Positions 17,034 to 25,525 of a stretch of DNA of 64,000 nt are shown here, in pieces. The notes beneath the pieces are model-generated. The model saw only the letters and a list, made by a program, of their open reading frames with translations. It ran no database searches and had not been told where the DNA came from. Origin of the DNA: DATFVJ01 sp963712955. GTDB taxonomy: Bacteria; Actinomycetota; Actinomycetes; Streptosporangiales; Streptosporangiaceae. Within the stretch, counting starts at the first letter, position 1, and the number at the start of each line of letters is the position of its first letter. Position numbers and translations under genes: made by a program. The stretch lies in contig CAVQKF010000020.1 in assembly GCA_963712955.1 (NCBI GenBank), forward strand, positions 99,132 through 163,131. The letters are read 5' to 3'.

Positions 17034-17433
17034 CGGAAACGGGTGCCCGATTCCCCCAGGCCACGCGGGCGGCGGCACGCACAGGAACTGCCGACGGCGG
17101 GCTGGGGCGCCCGGGTCGGCTCGTGGACGGCGTCCAGCGAAACAAACTGGTTACTTGCGGCCGCTAATCAATGTGAGCTAACGTGCGTCACGAGAGGGTG
17201 GCGTTCAGTGAACGTCGTAAGGAACTTCGTGCCGCAGCGACGATCTCGAGCTTGCTGACCCTATCGACGAGTGTGGGGATTTCAGGCAACGAGGGGAAAT
17301 TGCCATGACAATAGGCCCGGATGACTGGCCCAATGTTGCGGCCGTATCATTCAAAATCGGTCATTCTCTCTTTTAGCCTGTGTTACGCCAGGCTATCTTA
17401 GGGAGCCGGGTTCTTTGCCCATCCGGCCTCAGC

Positions 17434-17499
17434 CATGTCGAGGATATCGAGCATGCTGAGGATATCGAGCATGCTGAGGATATCGAGCATGCTGAGGAT
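17434..17499. repeat. 18-bp tandem repeat, about 3.6 copies, upstream of mbtH
   Basis: The unit CATGCTGAGGATATCGAG is repeated from 17434 (first copy CATGTCGAGG...) to about 17499. GCATGC across each unit junction and GATATC within it are palindromic. It ends 65 bases before the mbtH start and may be a protein-binding array or simply an unstable repeat. Confidence 0.85.
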
Positions 17500-17563
17500 A
17501 GGGCGGACCATCGGGCGGGCAATGCGAGAAAAGTAAAGGATCACTCGTGGAAAGGAATATGCC

Positions 17564-17800
17564 GTGACTAACCCCTTCGAGAACGAAGATGGCGCCTACC
17601 ATGCGCTCATCAATGACGAAGGACAATACTCCCTCTGGCCAGCCTGGGCTGAGGTACCGGCTGGCTGGACCGTCGCGTACGGGGAGGACACGCGTAAGGC
17701 GTGCCTTGATGTCATTGACGAGAGATGGACTGACATGCGGCCCAAGAGCCTGATAGATGAGATGAAGAGTTACGAAGAACAAGGCGACAAGCACGGATGA
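17564..17800 (+). CDS. mbtH: MbtH-like NRPS chaperone
   Basis: This 78-residue protein has all hallmarks of the MbtH family: N-terminal NPFENEDGAYHALIND, QYSLWPAW, EVPAGWTVAYG and CLDVIDERWTDMRPKSL with the three invariant tryptophans. MbtH proteins bind and activate adenylation domains of nonribosomal peptide synthetases, notably those for Hpg- and tyrosine-type residues in glycopeptides. GTG 17564 follows GGAAAGGAATA, a good ribosome site. The antiporter gene begins 29 bases downstream. No synthetase is within the window, so its partner must lie elsewhere. Confidence 0.95.
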   Translation: MTNPFENEDGAYHALINDEGQYSLWPAWAEVPAGWTVAYGEDTRKACLDVIDERWTDMRPKSLIDEMKSYEEQGDKHG

Positions 17801-17829
17801 TTGGCATCACTCGGCGGTGGAGGTGACCC

Positions 17830-19109
17830 ATGACCCTTGACGTCGTGGCGGCTACTGTGATCGGCGACGTCGCCCTAGTCATCGGCGTTGCCTGGCTTTT
17901 TGGCGCGGCAGCCCGCCGGTGCGGGCAGCCAACCGTCATAGGCCAGATACTGGCGGGCGTCCTGCTGGGGCCGACTCTGCTTGGACGGCTGCCCGGCCAT
18001 CTGACCAGCCACCTGTTCCCCGCCTATACGCTGCCGTTCCTGGCGGTCCTTTCCCAGGTTGCCGTCGTGATCTTCATGTTCGCTGTGGCATACGAAATCG
18101 ATTTCCGGTCGCTGCGCGGCACGGCCGGGCGGTGCCAATGGTCGCATCGAGCGCGCTGCTGGTTCCCATGGCGCTCGGAGCGGGCCTGGTCCTGCTTTTC
18201 AGGCCGGGATTCACCGCAATAGGCGAACACCATATCGTCGACCGTTCGTTCGTGCTCTACATGGCGGTGGCCGTCTCTATTACCGCGCTGCCGGTGCTGG
18301 CGGCGATCGTCCGCGAGCGCGGCCTGGCCGGGACCACCTCGGGCGTCATCGCGACGGCTGCGGCTGGGATTATGGACGTGACGGGGTGGCTGGTGCTTGC
18401 TGCGGCGCTTATCGGCACGGGGCACTCGCCGAACCGGCCCTGGCTGGTGACGCTGCTGATGATCACCTGCTTTGTGGCGATCATGCTGTTTGGCGTGCGC
18501 CCAGCGCTGCGCTTGTGGACTGGACGGCGGGAGTCCGTGCTGTCGAGCCAGGTGCCGCTGGCCTTCGCGCTGGCCATGGGCAGCGCCTGGGTCACCGCCA
18601 GACTGGGCCTGCACCCTGTGTTCGGCGGCTTCATCGCAGGCCTGACCATGCGCGGCAAAGACCGGGCTCCAGACGCCGAGGTGCTCCGCTCCATGGACGC
18701 GGCCGGCGGCTTGCTGCTACCGCTCTTCTTTGTCGTAACCGGGCTATCGCTGAACGTCGGCGCCCTGCACGGTTACGCGCTTGTCCTGCTGGCACTGGTT
18801 TTCGTCGTCGCCAGCGTCGGCAAGATCGCACCCGCCTATGCGGCGTCCCGGCTTGCCGGGCTTGAACCGCGCGACTCGGCCGCTACCGCCGCGCTCGTGA
18901 ATACCCGCGGGCTGACCGAGCTCATCGTACTCAACGTTGGGCTGAGCGCTGGGATCATCCACCAGAGGCTGTTTACGATCCTGGTTGTCATGGCCCTAAT
19001 GACGACAATCATGACCAGCCCATTGCTGTCGCTGATCGGCGTATCGAGGGTTCGGTCACCCGTTGGTGAGCACCCTCAGGCAAGCCGGGCCCCGAGCAGG
19101 CTCGAATGA
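17830..19109 (+). CDS. Cation/proton antiporter (CPA2-type), frameshifted near 18121
   Basis: The start (ATG 17830 after GGAGGTG) and first about 98 residues are in one frame: PTVIGQILAGVLLGPTLLG, then FLAVLSQVAVVIFMFAVAYEID. The remainder is one base back: VPMVASSALLVPMALGAGLVLLF, IVDRSFVLYMAVAVSITALPVL, RGLAGTTSGVIATAA and NTRGLTELIVLNVGL. Together they give a normal multi-helix Na+/H+ exchanger of about 426 residues. The switch lies at about 18115-18125 and is repaired by one added base. Antiporters of this type are frequent accessory genes of glycopeptide antibiotic clusters, which fits the neighbours. The frameshift may be real or a sequencing error. Confidence 0.8.
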
Positions 19110-19234
19110 GACGGCCCAATACTCGCAGGGACGGGACCCAATAAGAGCGCGCCAGGCAATGGAGGCTAAAGCGGAGGGAGCCATGACCGTCGGGGTGTTT
19201 TCAAAGCGGTCGAAACCTCACCCAGAAAGAGGGT

Positions 19235-20734
19235 ATGAAGAAGATGGGTTCAGTAAGCTCCGAAGAGTTCGATATAGTGGTCGTCGGGGGTGGACCAGGT
19301 GGGTCAACATTAGCGTCGCTGGTGGCGATGCAGGGGCACCGGGTCCTCGTCCTGGAGAAAGAGACGTTTCCGCGTTATCAGATTGGCGAGTCGCTGCTGC
19401 CTTCCACGGTACATGGCGTATGTCGCCTGACCGGCGTATCAGACGACCTAGCCCGGGCCGGCTTCATGCTTAAGCGAGGAGGAACGCTCAGGTGGGGGTC
19501 GAATCCGGAGCCGTGGACGTTCGCGTTCGCGGTCTCGCCCAAAATGGCAGGGAAGACGTCCTTCGCATACCAGGTCGAACGGATGAAGTTCGACCACATC
19601 CTGCTAAACAACGCGCGCCGTGTGGGCGCGGAGGTACGGGAGAATTGCTCCGTTACCGATATTGTAAGCGATGATGAGCGGGTTCGTGGACTACTGTATA
19701 CCGACGCTGAGGGAAACCAGCGTCAGGTGCACGCGAGGTATGTGGTGGACGCCTCGGGCAACAAGAGCCGCATATATAAGCACGTGGGGGGCTCACGCGA
19801 GTACTCGGAGTTCTTCCGCAGTCTCGCGCTCTTCGGCTACTACGAGGGCGGAAAACGCCTTCCCGCGCCGAACTCAGGAAACATTCTGTCCGCGGCCTTC
19901 GATAGCGGCTGGTTCTGGTATATTCCGCTGAATGAGACGCTGACAAGCGTTGGTGCGGTCGTCCGGCGAGAACTCGCGAGCAAGATCCAGGGAGACCCAG
20001 AAAAAGCGCTCCAGGGTCTCATTGAAGAGTGCCCAATGATCAGTGATTACCTGTCTGGCGCCAAGCGGATCACGACCGGCGAGTATGGGCAGCTCCGAGT
20101 GCGCAAGGATTACTCATACCACCACACGACGTTCTGGCGACCTGGGATGGTCCTTATTGGGGACGCGGCATGCTTCGTTGACCCAGTGTTCTCGTCGGGC
20201 GTGCATCTCGCCACCTACAGCGCCCTTCTGGTTGCGCGCTCCATCAATAGCGTTATGGCCGGCATAGTTGATGAGGAGGCCGCTTTCCGGGAGTTTGAGA
20301 CTCGATACCGCCGCGAATATGGTGTATTCTACGAGTTTCTCGTATCCTTCTACGACATGCACGTCAGCGAAAACTCATACTTCTGGTCGGCTAAGAAGGT
20401 CACCAAGAACACGCACTCCGAGCTGGAGTCGTTCGTCGACCTGGTCGGCGGAGTGTCGTCCGGCGAGGGCGCACTGGCTGACGCCGAGGGCGTGGCGCAG
20501 CGCTTTAAGGCACGGTCCAGTGAGTTTGCCGCGGCGGTCGACCAGCTCGGAAGGAACAAAGAGGAAAGCATGGTGCCATTGTTCAAGTCCTCGGTGGTCC
20601 GCCAGGCGATGCAGGAGGGCGCGCAGGTCCAAACTCACGCGCTGCTTGGCGAGGATGCGGAAGGCGAGGCTCCGCTTTACGCTGACGGACTTGTAGCTTC
20701 GCCCGACGGTATGTTCTGGTCAGTACCCGGATGA
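19235..20734 (+). CDS. FAD-dependent halogenase, glycopeptide (BhaA-like) type
   Basis: The protein of up to 499 residues has the flavin motif VVVGGGPGGSTLASLVAM, RYQIGESLLPSTVHGVC, the conserved catalytic lysine in GFMLKRGGTLRWG (about K80), the WxWxIP motif as GWFWYIPL, and GDAACFVDPVFSSGVHLATYSALL. It ends LVASPDGMFWSVPG. These features follow the halogenases that chlorinate tyrosine or Hpg residues on the carrier protein in glycopeptide assembly. It needs FADH2 from a separate reductase. The ATG at 19235 or, with better spacing from AGAAAGAGGG, ATG 19244 is the start. It supports a chlorinated Hpg/Tyr-containing peptide product. Confidence 0.92.
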   Translation: MKKMGSVSSEEFDIVVVGGGPGGSTLASLVAMQGHRVLVLEKETFPRYQIGESLLPSTVHGVCRLTGVSDDLARAGFMLKRGGTLRWGSNPEPWTFAFAVSPKMAGKTSFAYQVERMKFDHILLNNARRVGAEVRENCSVTDIVSDDERVRGLLYTDAEGNQRQVHARYVVDASGNKSRIYKHVGGSREYSEFFRSLALFGYYEGGKRLPAPNSGNILSAAFDSGWFWYIPLNETLTSVGAVVRRELASKIQGDPEKALQGLIEECPMISDYLSGAKRITTGEYGQLRVRKDYSYHHTTFWRPGMVLIGDAACFVDPVFSSGVHLATYSALLVARSINSVMAGIVDEEAAFREFETRYRREYGVFYEFLVSFYDMHVSENSYFWSAKKVTKNTHSELESFVDLVGGVSSGEGALADAEGVAQRFKARSSEFAAAVDQLGRNKEESMVPLFKSSVVRQAMQEGAQVQTHALLGEDAEGEAPLYADGLVASPDGMFWSVPG

Positions 20735-20892
20735 GCATGACGGGCCCGGTTGGCGGCCGCAGCTGGCGGGCTGCCGTCCGCTGCCTTGTCGGTCGCGTCA
20801 CTACCGTCCCCTGTGCTTCTGCAGCCGGGTTGCGGGACCTCAGCTTCCGGTGCTATTGGAGGTCCTGTGAACTGCGAGAACTCATCGCATAG
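20731..20892 (+). CDS. Short ORF overlapping halogenase stop, unrecognised
   Basis: ATG 20731 overlaps the halogenase TGA (ATGA) and opens 53 codons (MSMTGPVGGRSWRAAVRCLV to CELRELIA). The arrangement suggests coupling, but the content is not familiar and codon quality is mediocre. It may be the truncated head of a former downstream biosynthetic gene. Confidence 0.3.
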   Translation: MSMTGPVGGRSWRAAVRCLVGRVTTVPCASAAGLRDLSFRCYWRSCELRELIA

Positions 20893-20938
20893 TTCGGCCA
20901 GCGAGTCTCTTGCGCAGGACCATAACGGAGTTATTATC

Positions 20939-21015
20939 CTTGGGGCCCGGCCTAAAAAGGCCCTTTGGGCCCCCGGCCTTAAAATGCCCTTGGAGCGTGG
21001 CCTAAAACCCTTGAG
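20939..21015. repeat. Degenerate repeat of GGCCTAAAA motifs with hairpins
   Basis: About four degenerate copies of a 20-26-bp pattern (TTGGGGCCCGGCCTAAAA...) follow each other. GGCCT-AAAA-AGGCC forms a compact hairpin at about 20949-20962, flanked by two GGGCCC palindromes. It could terminate the halogenase transcript. Confidence 0.5.
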
Positions 21016-21125
21016 GCCCGCCCAGGAAATCGGAATGCTGAAATATTGTGAGATGGGTGTTTGCCGCGCAAGACTGTGTATTGGCATCGAACGATGTCGA
21101 TCGTCAGATTGTAAGGAAGGCACCC

Positions 21126-22217
21126 TTGGGACCGAGATTACGATTAGGAATCAAGACCCTCGGCGGTCTGGTGGTGGGCGCGCTGATCGCGCTCACGCTC
21201 GTCAACGCCCCAACCGCTGTGGCAAGCGCCTCGCACGCATCGCCCAGCCCGGCCGTCGTCAGCGCGAAGGCGCAGCTCAGCCCCAACGTGGCGGCAATGG
21301 TCAAGGGCACCGGGCCGGACGCGAGGGCGAAGGCGCTGGCGAGCTACTGGAACGCCGCCCGGATGAGGTCGGCGAAACCGGACTCGCAGATGCCCTCGCT
21401 CAAAGCACACGCGGCCACCAAGCCCAGCGCCGCCGGTACGACCAAGGTCTCCGGCCCGCCGACCAGAATTTCAGGGACCTCTTCTGCCACCACGCCGAAA
21501 ACGGCGGACCCCGGCGCCAGTGGCAGGGGCACGAGGCCGTCGGCGTACTACCCGAACTACCCGGTGGGCAGTCCCGTGGCACGCACGGCCGGGAAGGTCT
21601 TCTTCACCAGCTTCGGCGTGAACTATGTCTGCTCTGGCACCATCGTCAACACCGAGGGCAAGTCCACGGTGTGGACGGCCGGGCACTGCGTCTCCGACGG
21701 CGGGGCGTGGAACTACAACTGGGTCTTCGTCCCCAACTACGCCAGCGGCTCGGCGCCCTACGGCTACTGGGGCTCCTACCAGTTGTGGACGACCACCGCG
21801 TGGCTCAATAACAACAACGACTTCGCCGACGACGTCGGCGCCTCGATCATGTACCGCAACACCGCCGGCTCGCGGATCGCCGACTACCTCGGTGGTCAGG
21901 GCATCGCATGGAACTACGCGATCGGGTATTACATGTATGCCTTCGGCTATCCGCAGGCCTCCCCGTTCAACGGCTGTTGCCTGGTCGAGGAGCAGGGCAG
22001 CACCTATGATGGCGGTGGTGGAACCATCTATATGCTCAACTACATGACCGGCGGCTCCTCCGGCGGCGCGTGGCTGAACTGGTTCGACGGGAACTGGGGC
22101 TACATCAACGGTCATAACGACTTCAAGTACAACGGATCCCCCCAGTACATGTACTCCCCGTACTACGGCAACCAGGTAGCGAACCTCTACAACGCCGTCC
22201 GCTACATCTCGACGTAA
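21126..22217 (+). CDS. Secreted trypsin-like serine protease
   Basis: TTG 21126 is chosen as start because AAGGAAGG lies 5 bases upstream and the product then begins with a normal signal peptide (GIKTLGGLVVGALIALTLVN, cleavage after AVASA or nearby). A low-complexity Ser/Ala/Lys propeptide of about 110 residues follows, then a chymotrypsin-fold domain. That domain has VCSGTIV, the catalytic His in WTAGHC, a probable Asp in NNDFADDVGA, and the Ser in TGGSSGGAW. It is about 363 residues in total. Aromatic-rich segments (YGYWGSYQLW, YMYSPYY) are typical of actinomycete secreted S1 peptidases. It is exported and likely processed outside the cell. Confidence 0.85.
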   Translation: MGPRLRLGIKTLGGLVVGALIALTLVNAPTAVASASHASPSPAVVSAKAQLSPNVAAMVKGTGPDARAKALASYWNAARMRSAKPDSQMPSLKAHAATKPSAAGTTKVSGPPTRISGTSSATTPKTADPGASGRGTRPSAYYPNYPVGSPVARTAGKVFFTSFGVNYVCSGTIVNTEGKSTVWTAGHCVSDGGAWNYNWVFVPNYASGSAPYGYWGSYQLWTTTAWLNNNNDFADDVGASIMYRNTAGSRIADYLGGQGIAWNYAIGYYMYAFGYPQASPFNGCCLVEEQGSTYDGGGGTIYMLNYMTGGSSGGAWLNWFDGNWGYINGHNDFKYNGSPQYMYSPYYGNQVANLYNAVRYIST

Positions 22218-22308
22218 CCGCCCAACGCCTTCCTGCGGGGGACGCCCGGTGCGCCCGGTCGTCCCCCGCAGGAGCGTCCCTGCGTTCTGCCCTTCACGGG
22301 AGCATGGC

Positions 22309-22803
22309 ATGAGGCGAATAATCCAACTCGGCGTCCTCGCGGGCGTGCTGTTGTCGATGACGGCGTGCGCTTCGCGGCATGACGGCCAAGGCACTGGCTC
22401 CGGAGCGCTGATATCCAGCGCTGGGAAGAGTGGGAAAACGATGTCCCCAGTAATGCCCTCCCGGAACAACCCTGACTCCGGCGGCCCGCCGGCAACGAAG
22501 CCCAACCAGGCGTCACCCGATTCCCGGGCGGTCGGCCTTCGGCCGGTTCGCTTCGACCGGGCCGCGGCGGGCGCGGGCCGGGAACTCATCGTGCACTACA
22601 CGATAACCGGCAAACCACAATGCAACATGCTCGGTCAGGTGCAAGTCGCCGAAACCGCCACCGAGGTACGGGTGACCCTGATGCTGGGCCGAGCGCCGGG
22701 CGCTGACTGTACCGGCCCGCAGCCACAACTTGCCGCGTCGATGATGACGGTCGTGACCCTGGGCGAACCCCTGGGCACCCGTCAGATCCGCGACGGGTCC
22801 TAA
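22309..22803 (+). CDS. Putative lipoprotein
   Basis: This 164-residue protein has a lipoprotein signal peptide: a short RR-containing N-region, LGVLAGVLLSM and the lipobox MTAC with the acylated Cys at about residue 20. A Ser/Pro/Gly-rich spacer leads to a small beta-rich domain (LIVHYTITGKPQCNMLGQVQ, TEVRVTLMLGR) with two more cysteines that may pair. It lies 91 bases after the protease gene on the same strand. The function is unknown. Confidence 0.75.
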   Translation: MRRIIQLGVLAGVLLSMTACASRHDGQGTGSGALISSAGKSGKTMSPVMPSRNNPDSGGPPATKPNQASPDSRAVGLRPVRFDRAAAGAGRELIVHYTITGKPQCNMLGQVQVAETATEVRVTLMLGRAPGADCTGPQPQLAASMMTVVTLGEPLGTRQIRDGS

Positions 22804-22895
22804 CGCCGATTTCCGATCCTGGCGGCCATTCACTGTCCAACAGCAGTGTCGGGGTCTTGTCTGCGGGCAGACCGCGAGGCCGCGCCGTGTTTTGC

Positions 22896-22960
22896 CCGGT
22901 GTGGTCAGCCGGTGTGGTCCGCCGGTGTGGTCAGCCGGTGTGGTCAGCCGGTGTGGTCAG
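22896..22960. repeat. 13-bp tandem repeat, 5 copies
   Basis: Five adjacent units of CCGGTGTGGTCAG (second copy ends CCG) fill 65 bases between the lipoprotein and the serine hydrolase genes. The unit is not a multiple of three, so a coding role is unlikely. Confidence 0.9.
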
Positions 22961-23027
22961 GCCTGCGGGTCAGAGGTGGAGGCTGCAGGTCCCCGCGGAG
23001 CAGCCATCGTGACACTTCGTCGGCGCC

Positions 23028-23097
23028 GCGGTCGGGAAGGCGCGGTCGGGAAGGCGCGGTCGGGAAGGCACTGGCGGGAAGGCACTGGCGGGCGGCC
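23028..23097. repeat. 14-bp tandem repeat, 5 units in two variants
   Basis: Three copies of GCGGTCGGGAAGGC are followed by two of ACTGGCGGGAAGGC (the last ends differently). They lie about 160 bases upstream of the serine hydrolase start and only 67 bases after an unrelated 13-bp repeat. Confidence 0.85.
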
Positions 23098-23257
23098 TCC
23101 CGCCGCGCCCAAGGTGCCCGATGGACGCGACGGTCAGCCTCGTGCCGAGCGCTTCGCCGCGCCGCTTTCCGCAATGCGCGCGAAACGGTTGCATACACTG
23201 CTGCTGCTGCTTCCTGGTGGCGAAACCGTTTCTTACGCGACGTCGAGGAGGCGAATC

Positions 23258-24463
23258 GTGCCCCTGGACGACATGTCCGTGCGCCCGCTGACCGGCGCCT
23301 CTGCCAGCCCCGCGGGACAATCGCCGGTAATTGGCGGCACCTGCGACCCTCGTTTCGCCGCCGTGCTTGACGCCTTCGCGGCGAATTTCACCGAGCGAGG
23401 TGAGGTCGGCGGGGCCGTCTGCCTTTCCGTGGACGGCCGCGTGGTGGCTGATCTGTGGGGTGGCTGGTCCGATGGCGCGCGCAGCCGCCCGTGGCGGCAG
23501 GACACGCTTGTCAACGTGTTCTCGGTCGGTAAGGGCCTGACCGCCCTGTGCGCCGCACGGCTGATGGGCCAGGGCCGGCTCGACGCCGATGCGCCGGTCG
23601 CGAGGTACTGGCCGGAGTTCGCCTCGGCGGGCAAGGAGGCGATCACGGTCCGCCAGCTGCTGAGCCATCAGGCCGGGCTGGCTGCCGTCCGCCGCAGGAT
23701 GCCACCGGGAAGCATGTTCGACTGGAAGCTCATGACCGCCGCGCTGGCTGCCGAACGGCCGTGGTGGCCGCCGGGATCAGCTCACGGTTATCACGTGAAC
23801 ACATTTGGGTTCCTCGCGGGTGAGGTCATCAGGCGCGCCGCGGGCCGTACGCTGGGGAGGCTGCTGCGCGAGGACGTCGCGGGCCCGCTCGGTGCCGACG
23901 TCCATATCGGCGTGCCCGCGTCCGAGCTCCACCGTGTCGCCGAGTTCGGATGGCCGATGCCGCGACGCGCGTCGACCCCCGACGGCATGCCGGACGACCA
24001 GTTGCTCGCGCACAACGCCTATTTCAATCCCGCCGGGCTGTCCGGCGCTGGCGTGGTGAACACCCGCGACTGGCGGATGGCGGAGATCCCCTCCGCCAAC
24101 TGCCACGGGACGGCGCCGGGTGTCGCGCGTATCTACGCGGCGCTCGCGGCCGGTGGCACGGCCGGCGGCGTCCGGGTGGTCAGCGCCGACGCCCTCGCAG
24201 CGGCCGCTACCGAGCAGGTGTACGGCCAGGACCGGATCCTCCGCCGGCCATCACGGTTCGGGCTCGGCTTCCAGCTCACCCAGAAGGAACGGCCCCTGGG
24301 CCCTAACGGCCGCACGTTCGGGCACTTTGGCGCGGGTGGCTCGCTCGGCTTCTGCGACCAGGACGCTCAGGTCGGCTTCGGCTATGTGACGAACCAGATG
24401 GGGCCGCGCTGGCAGAACCCGCGAAACAGGGCGCTCCTCAACGCGATCTACGCCTCCTTGTGA
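23258..24463 (+). CDS. Serine hydrolase, class C beta-lactamase/EstB-like
   Basis: The protein is about 401 residues from GTG 23258, chosen for the GAGGAGG ribosome site 7 bases before it; the open frame extends further up only through tandem repeats. The SxxK motif is VFSVGKG, the tyrosine box is HGYHVNTFGFLAGE, and HFGAGGSLGF replaces the KTG triad. VRQLLSHQAGL is a strong family landmark. No signal peptide is seen, so a cytoplasmic esterase or amidase is more likely than a resistance beta-lactamase. The stop codon lies in a short tandem repeat. Confidence 0.85.
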   Translation: MPLDDMSVRPLTGASASPAGQSPVIGGTCDPRFAAVLDAFAANFTERGEVGGAVCLSVDGRVVADLWGGWSDGARSRPWRQDTLVNVFSVGKGLTALCAARLMGQGRLDADAPVARYWPEFASAGKEAITVRQLLSHQAGLAAVRRRMPPGSMFDWKLMTAALAAERPWWPPGSAHGYHVNTFGFLAGEVIRRAAGRTLGRLLREDVAGPLGADVHIGVPASELHRVAEFGWPMPRRASTPDGMPDDQLLAHNAYFNPAGLSGAGVVNTRDWRMAEIPSANCHGTAPGVARIYAALAAGGTAGGVRVVSADALAAAATEQVYGQDRILRRPSRFGLGFQLTQKERPLGPNGRTFGHFGAGGSLGFCDQDAQVGFGYVTNQMGPRWQNPRNRALLNAIYASL

Positions 24464-24513
24464 CCCGCACCTCCTTGTGACGCCACCTCCTTGTGACCCG
24501 CGCCTCCTTGTGA
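24453..24513. repeat. Four copies of CCTCCTTGTGA including the stop codon
   Basis: CCTCCTTGTGA starts at 24453, 24470, 24486 and 24503. The first copy is the last codons and TGA of the serine hydrolase gene; the others repeat the stop context downstream with variable 5-6-base spacers. Confidence 0.85.
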
Positions 24514-24534
24514 GCTGCCCGGCCCCGCCGCCGG

Positions 24535-25068
24535 TCAGCCGGCGGTCCACTCCGTATTGAGTAACCCGAGAATGACCTCGTCAGCGAAGGCCCCATTGAG
24601 CCATGCCGACCGGCGCAGGGTGCCTTCGCGCGTGAATCCGGCCTCCGCCGCCGCCCCCATCATCGCGGCGTTGTCCGCGAGCGTCTCAATCTGCAACCGG
24701 TGCAGGCCGCGGACCGCGAAACCGTATCCGCACAGCACCCGGACGACGTCGGCACCCAATCCGCGTCCACGGAAGCCGGGCCGCAGCGAGAGTCCGATGT
24801 GGGCCATTCTGTTGTGCAGGTCGATGCCCCACAGCAGCGCCTCTCCCGCCAGTTCGTTGCTCGCGAGTTCAATGACGGAGAAGAACGCGACGTCGTCGGC
24901 GGGTTCGGTGACGCGGTACGGCGACGCGGCAGAGCCTGGCGTGATCGGCCGCCACGGCCGTGAGTCGGCCCTCGACCTGGTTGCCACGTCGTCATAGAGA
25001 TCGGCCTGCAAGACCGGAGCGTCGGACTCATGCCGGGCCCGGAGCACGACCATGCTGCCTCGTAGCAT
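24535..25068 (-). CDS. GNAT-family N-acetyltransferase (RimJ/RimL-like)
   Basis: This 177-residue protein begins with VVLRARHESDAPVL and holds the acetyl-CoA-binding motif in LRPGFRGRGLGADVVRVLCGYGF (R/QxxGxG/A type). LHRLQIETLADNAAMMGAAAEAGF follows, then TREGTLRRSAWLNG. These are the blocks of RimJ/RimL-type enzymes, which acetylate protein N-termini or small amines. The substrate is not predictable. It is transcribed leftward and converges on the serine hydrolase. Confidence 0.9.
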   Translation of the reverse strand: MLRGSMVVLRARHESDAPVLQADLYDDVATRSRADSRPWRPITPGSAASPYRVTEPADDVAFFSVIELASNELAGEALLWGIDLHNRMAHIGLSLRPGFRGRGLGADVVRVLCGYGFAVRGLHRLQIETLADNAAMMGAAAEAGFTREGTLRRSAWLNGAFADEVILGLLNTEWTAG

Positions 25069-25525
25069 TCGGTTTCCTCACCATGCGCGCTCTGCCGCCA
25101 CCAAAGTGTACGCTCTTACCGGGCTTATGATCGCGGTAAAGTCTCTGGGAGAATTTCGAAAAAGATTCCGTGGCACTCAGGACCGCCCGCGGTATATGTA
25201 AATATGGGTCTCGCATCGAAGTGGCGTGGCGATCTTTGGTCTGCCCGTGCATGCCAGTGTGTCCGCCGCGGAAGCCGTTCGGGATCAATATCCTGAACGG
25301 CTCACGCGCAGTGACACCGCCACTGCAACGCTCCGTCCCTGGTCGAAGGCCAGCGGCTTACCTGGGAGGCTCGGCCCGGTCCCGGATCGCCCGGCGCGTG
25401 CGGCGCGACCGTCACGGGGCGATGGCAACGATCCGGGTGGCGCTGGCCGTCTCGCCGACCTCGGCCTGACCGCCCCAGCCGACCTGGGCCTGCCGACCTC
25501 GGCTAAGCCACTCACGGCCAGGTTG
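25069..25525. other. Intergenic region
   Basis: I see no supported gene. An AT-richer patch at 25130-25210 probably carries the promoter of the leftward acetyltransferase. The stretch near 25270 contains GAAGCCGTTCGGGATCAA, which resembles a segment near 12880. Short CCGACCTGGGCCTGCCGACC-like echoes near 25455-25505 precede the ABC permease 3' end. Confidence 0.4.

Larger units (their letters stand above)
16419..17563. other. 1.1-kb intergenic region, promoter-rich and repeat-bearing
   Basis: No credible coding region is seen on either strand. It separates hmaS (leftward) from mbtH (rightward), so it should hold promoters for both. AT-rich patches occur at 16688-16725 and 17340-17390 (CATTCAAAATCGG, CTCTCTTTTAGCC). 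It also holds two tandem repeats that are listed separately. Its middle may be a decayed gene, but I cannot identify it. Confidence 0.5.

Noticed and set aside
16730..17258. Open frames spanning the 21-bp repeat upstream of mbtH
   Set aside because: Codon usage is poor and the repeat alone keeps the frames open; no ribosome site or homology-like features.
17434..17499. CRISPR-like or attachment-site array
   Set aside because: Units of 18 bp are contiguous without spacers; simple tandem repeat.
23258..24463. Antibiotic-resistance beta-lactamase
   Set aside because: No signal peptide and no KTG motif; the EstB-like esterase/amidase interpretation fits better.
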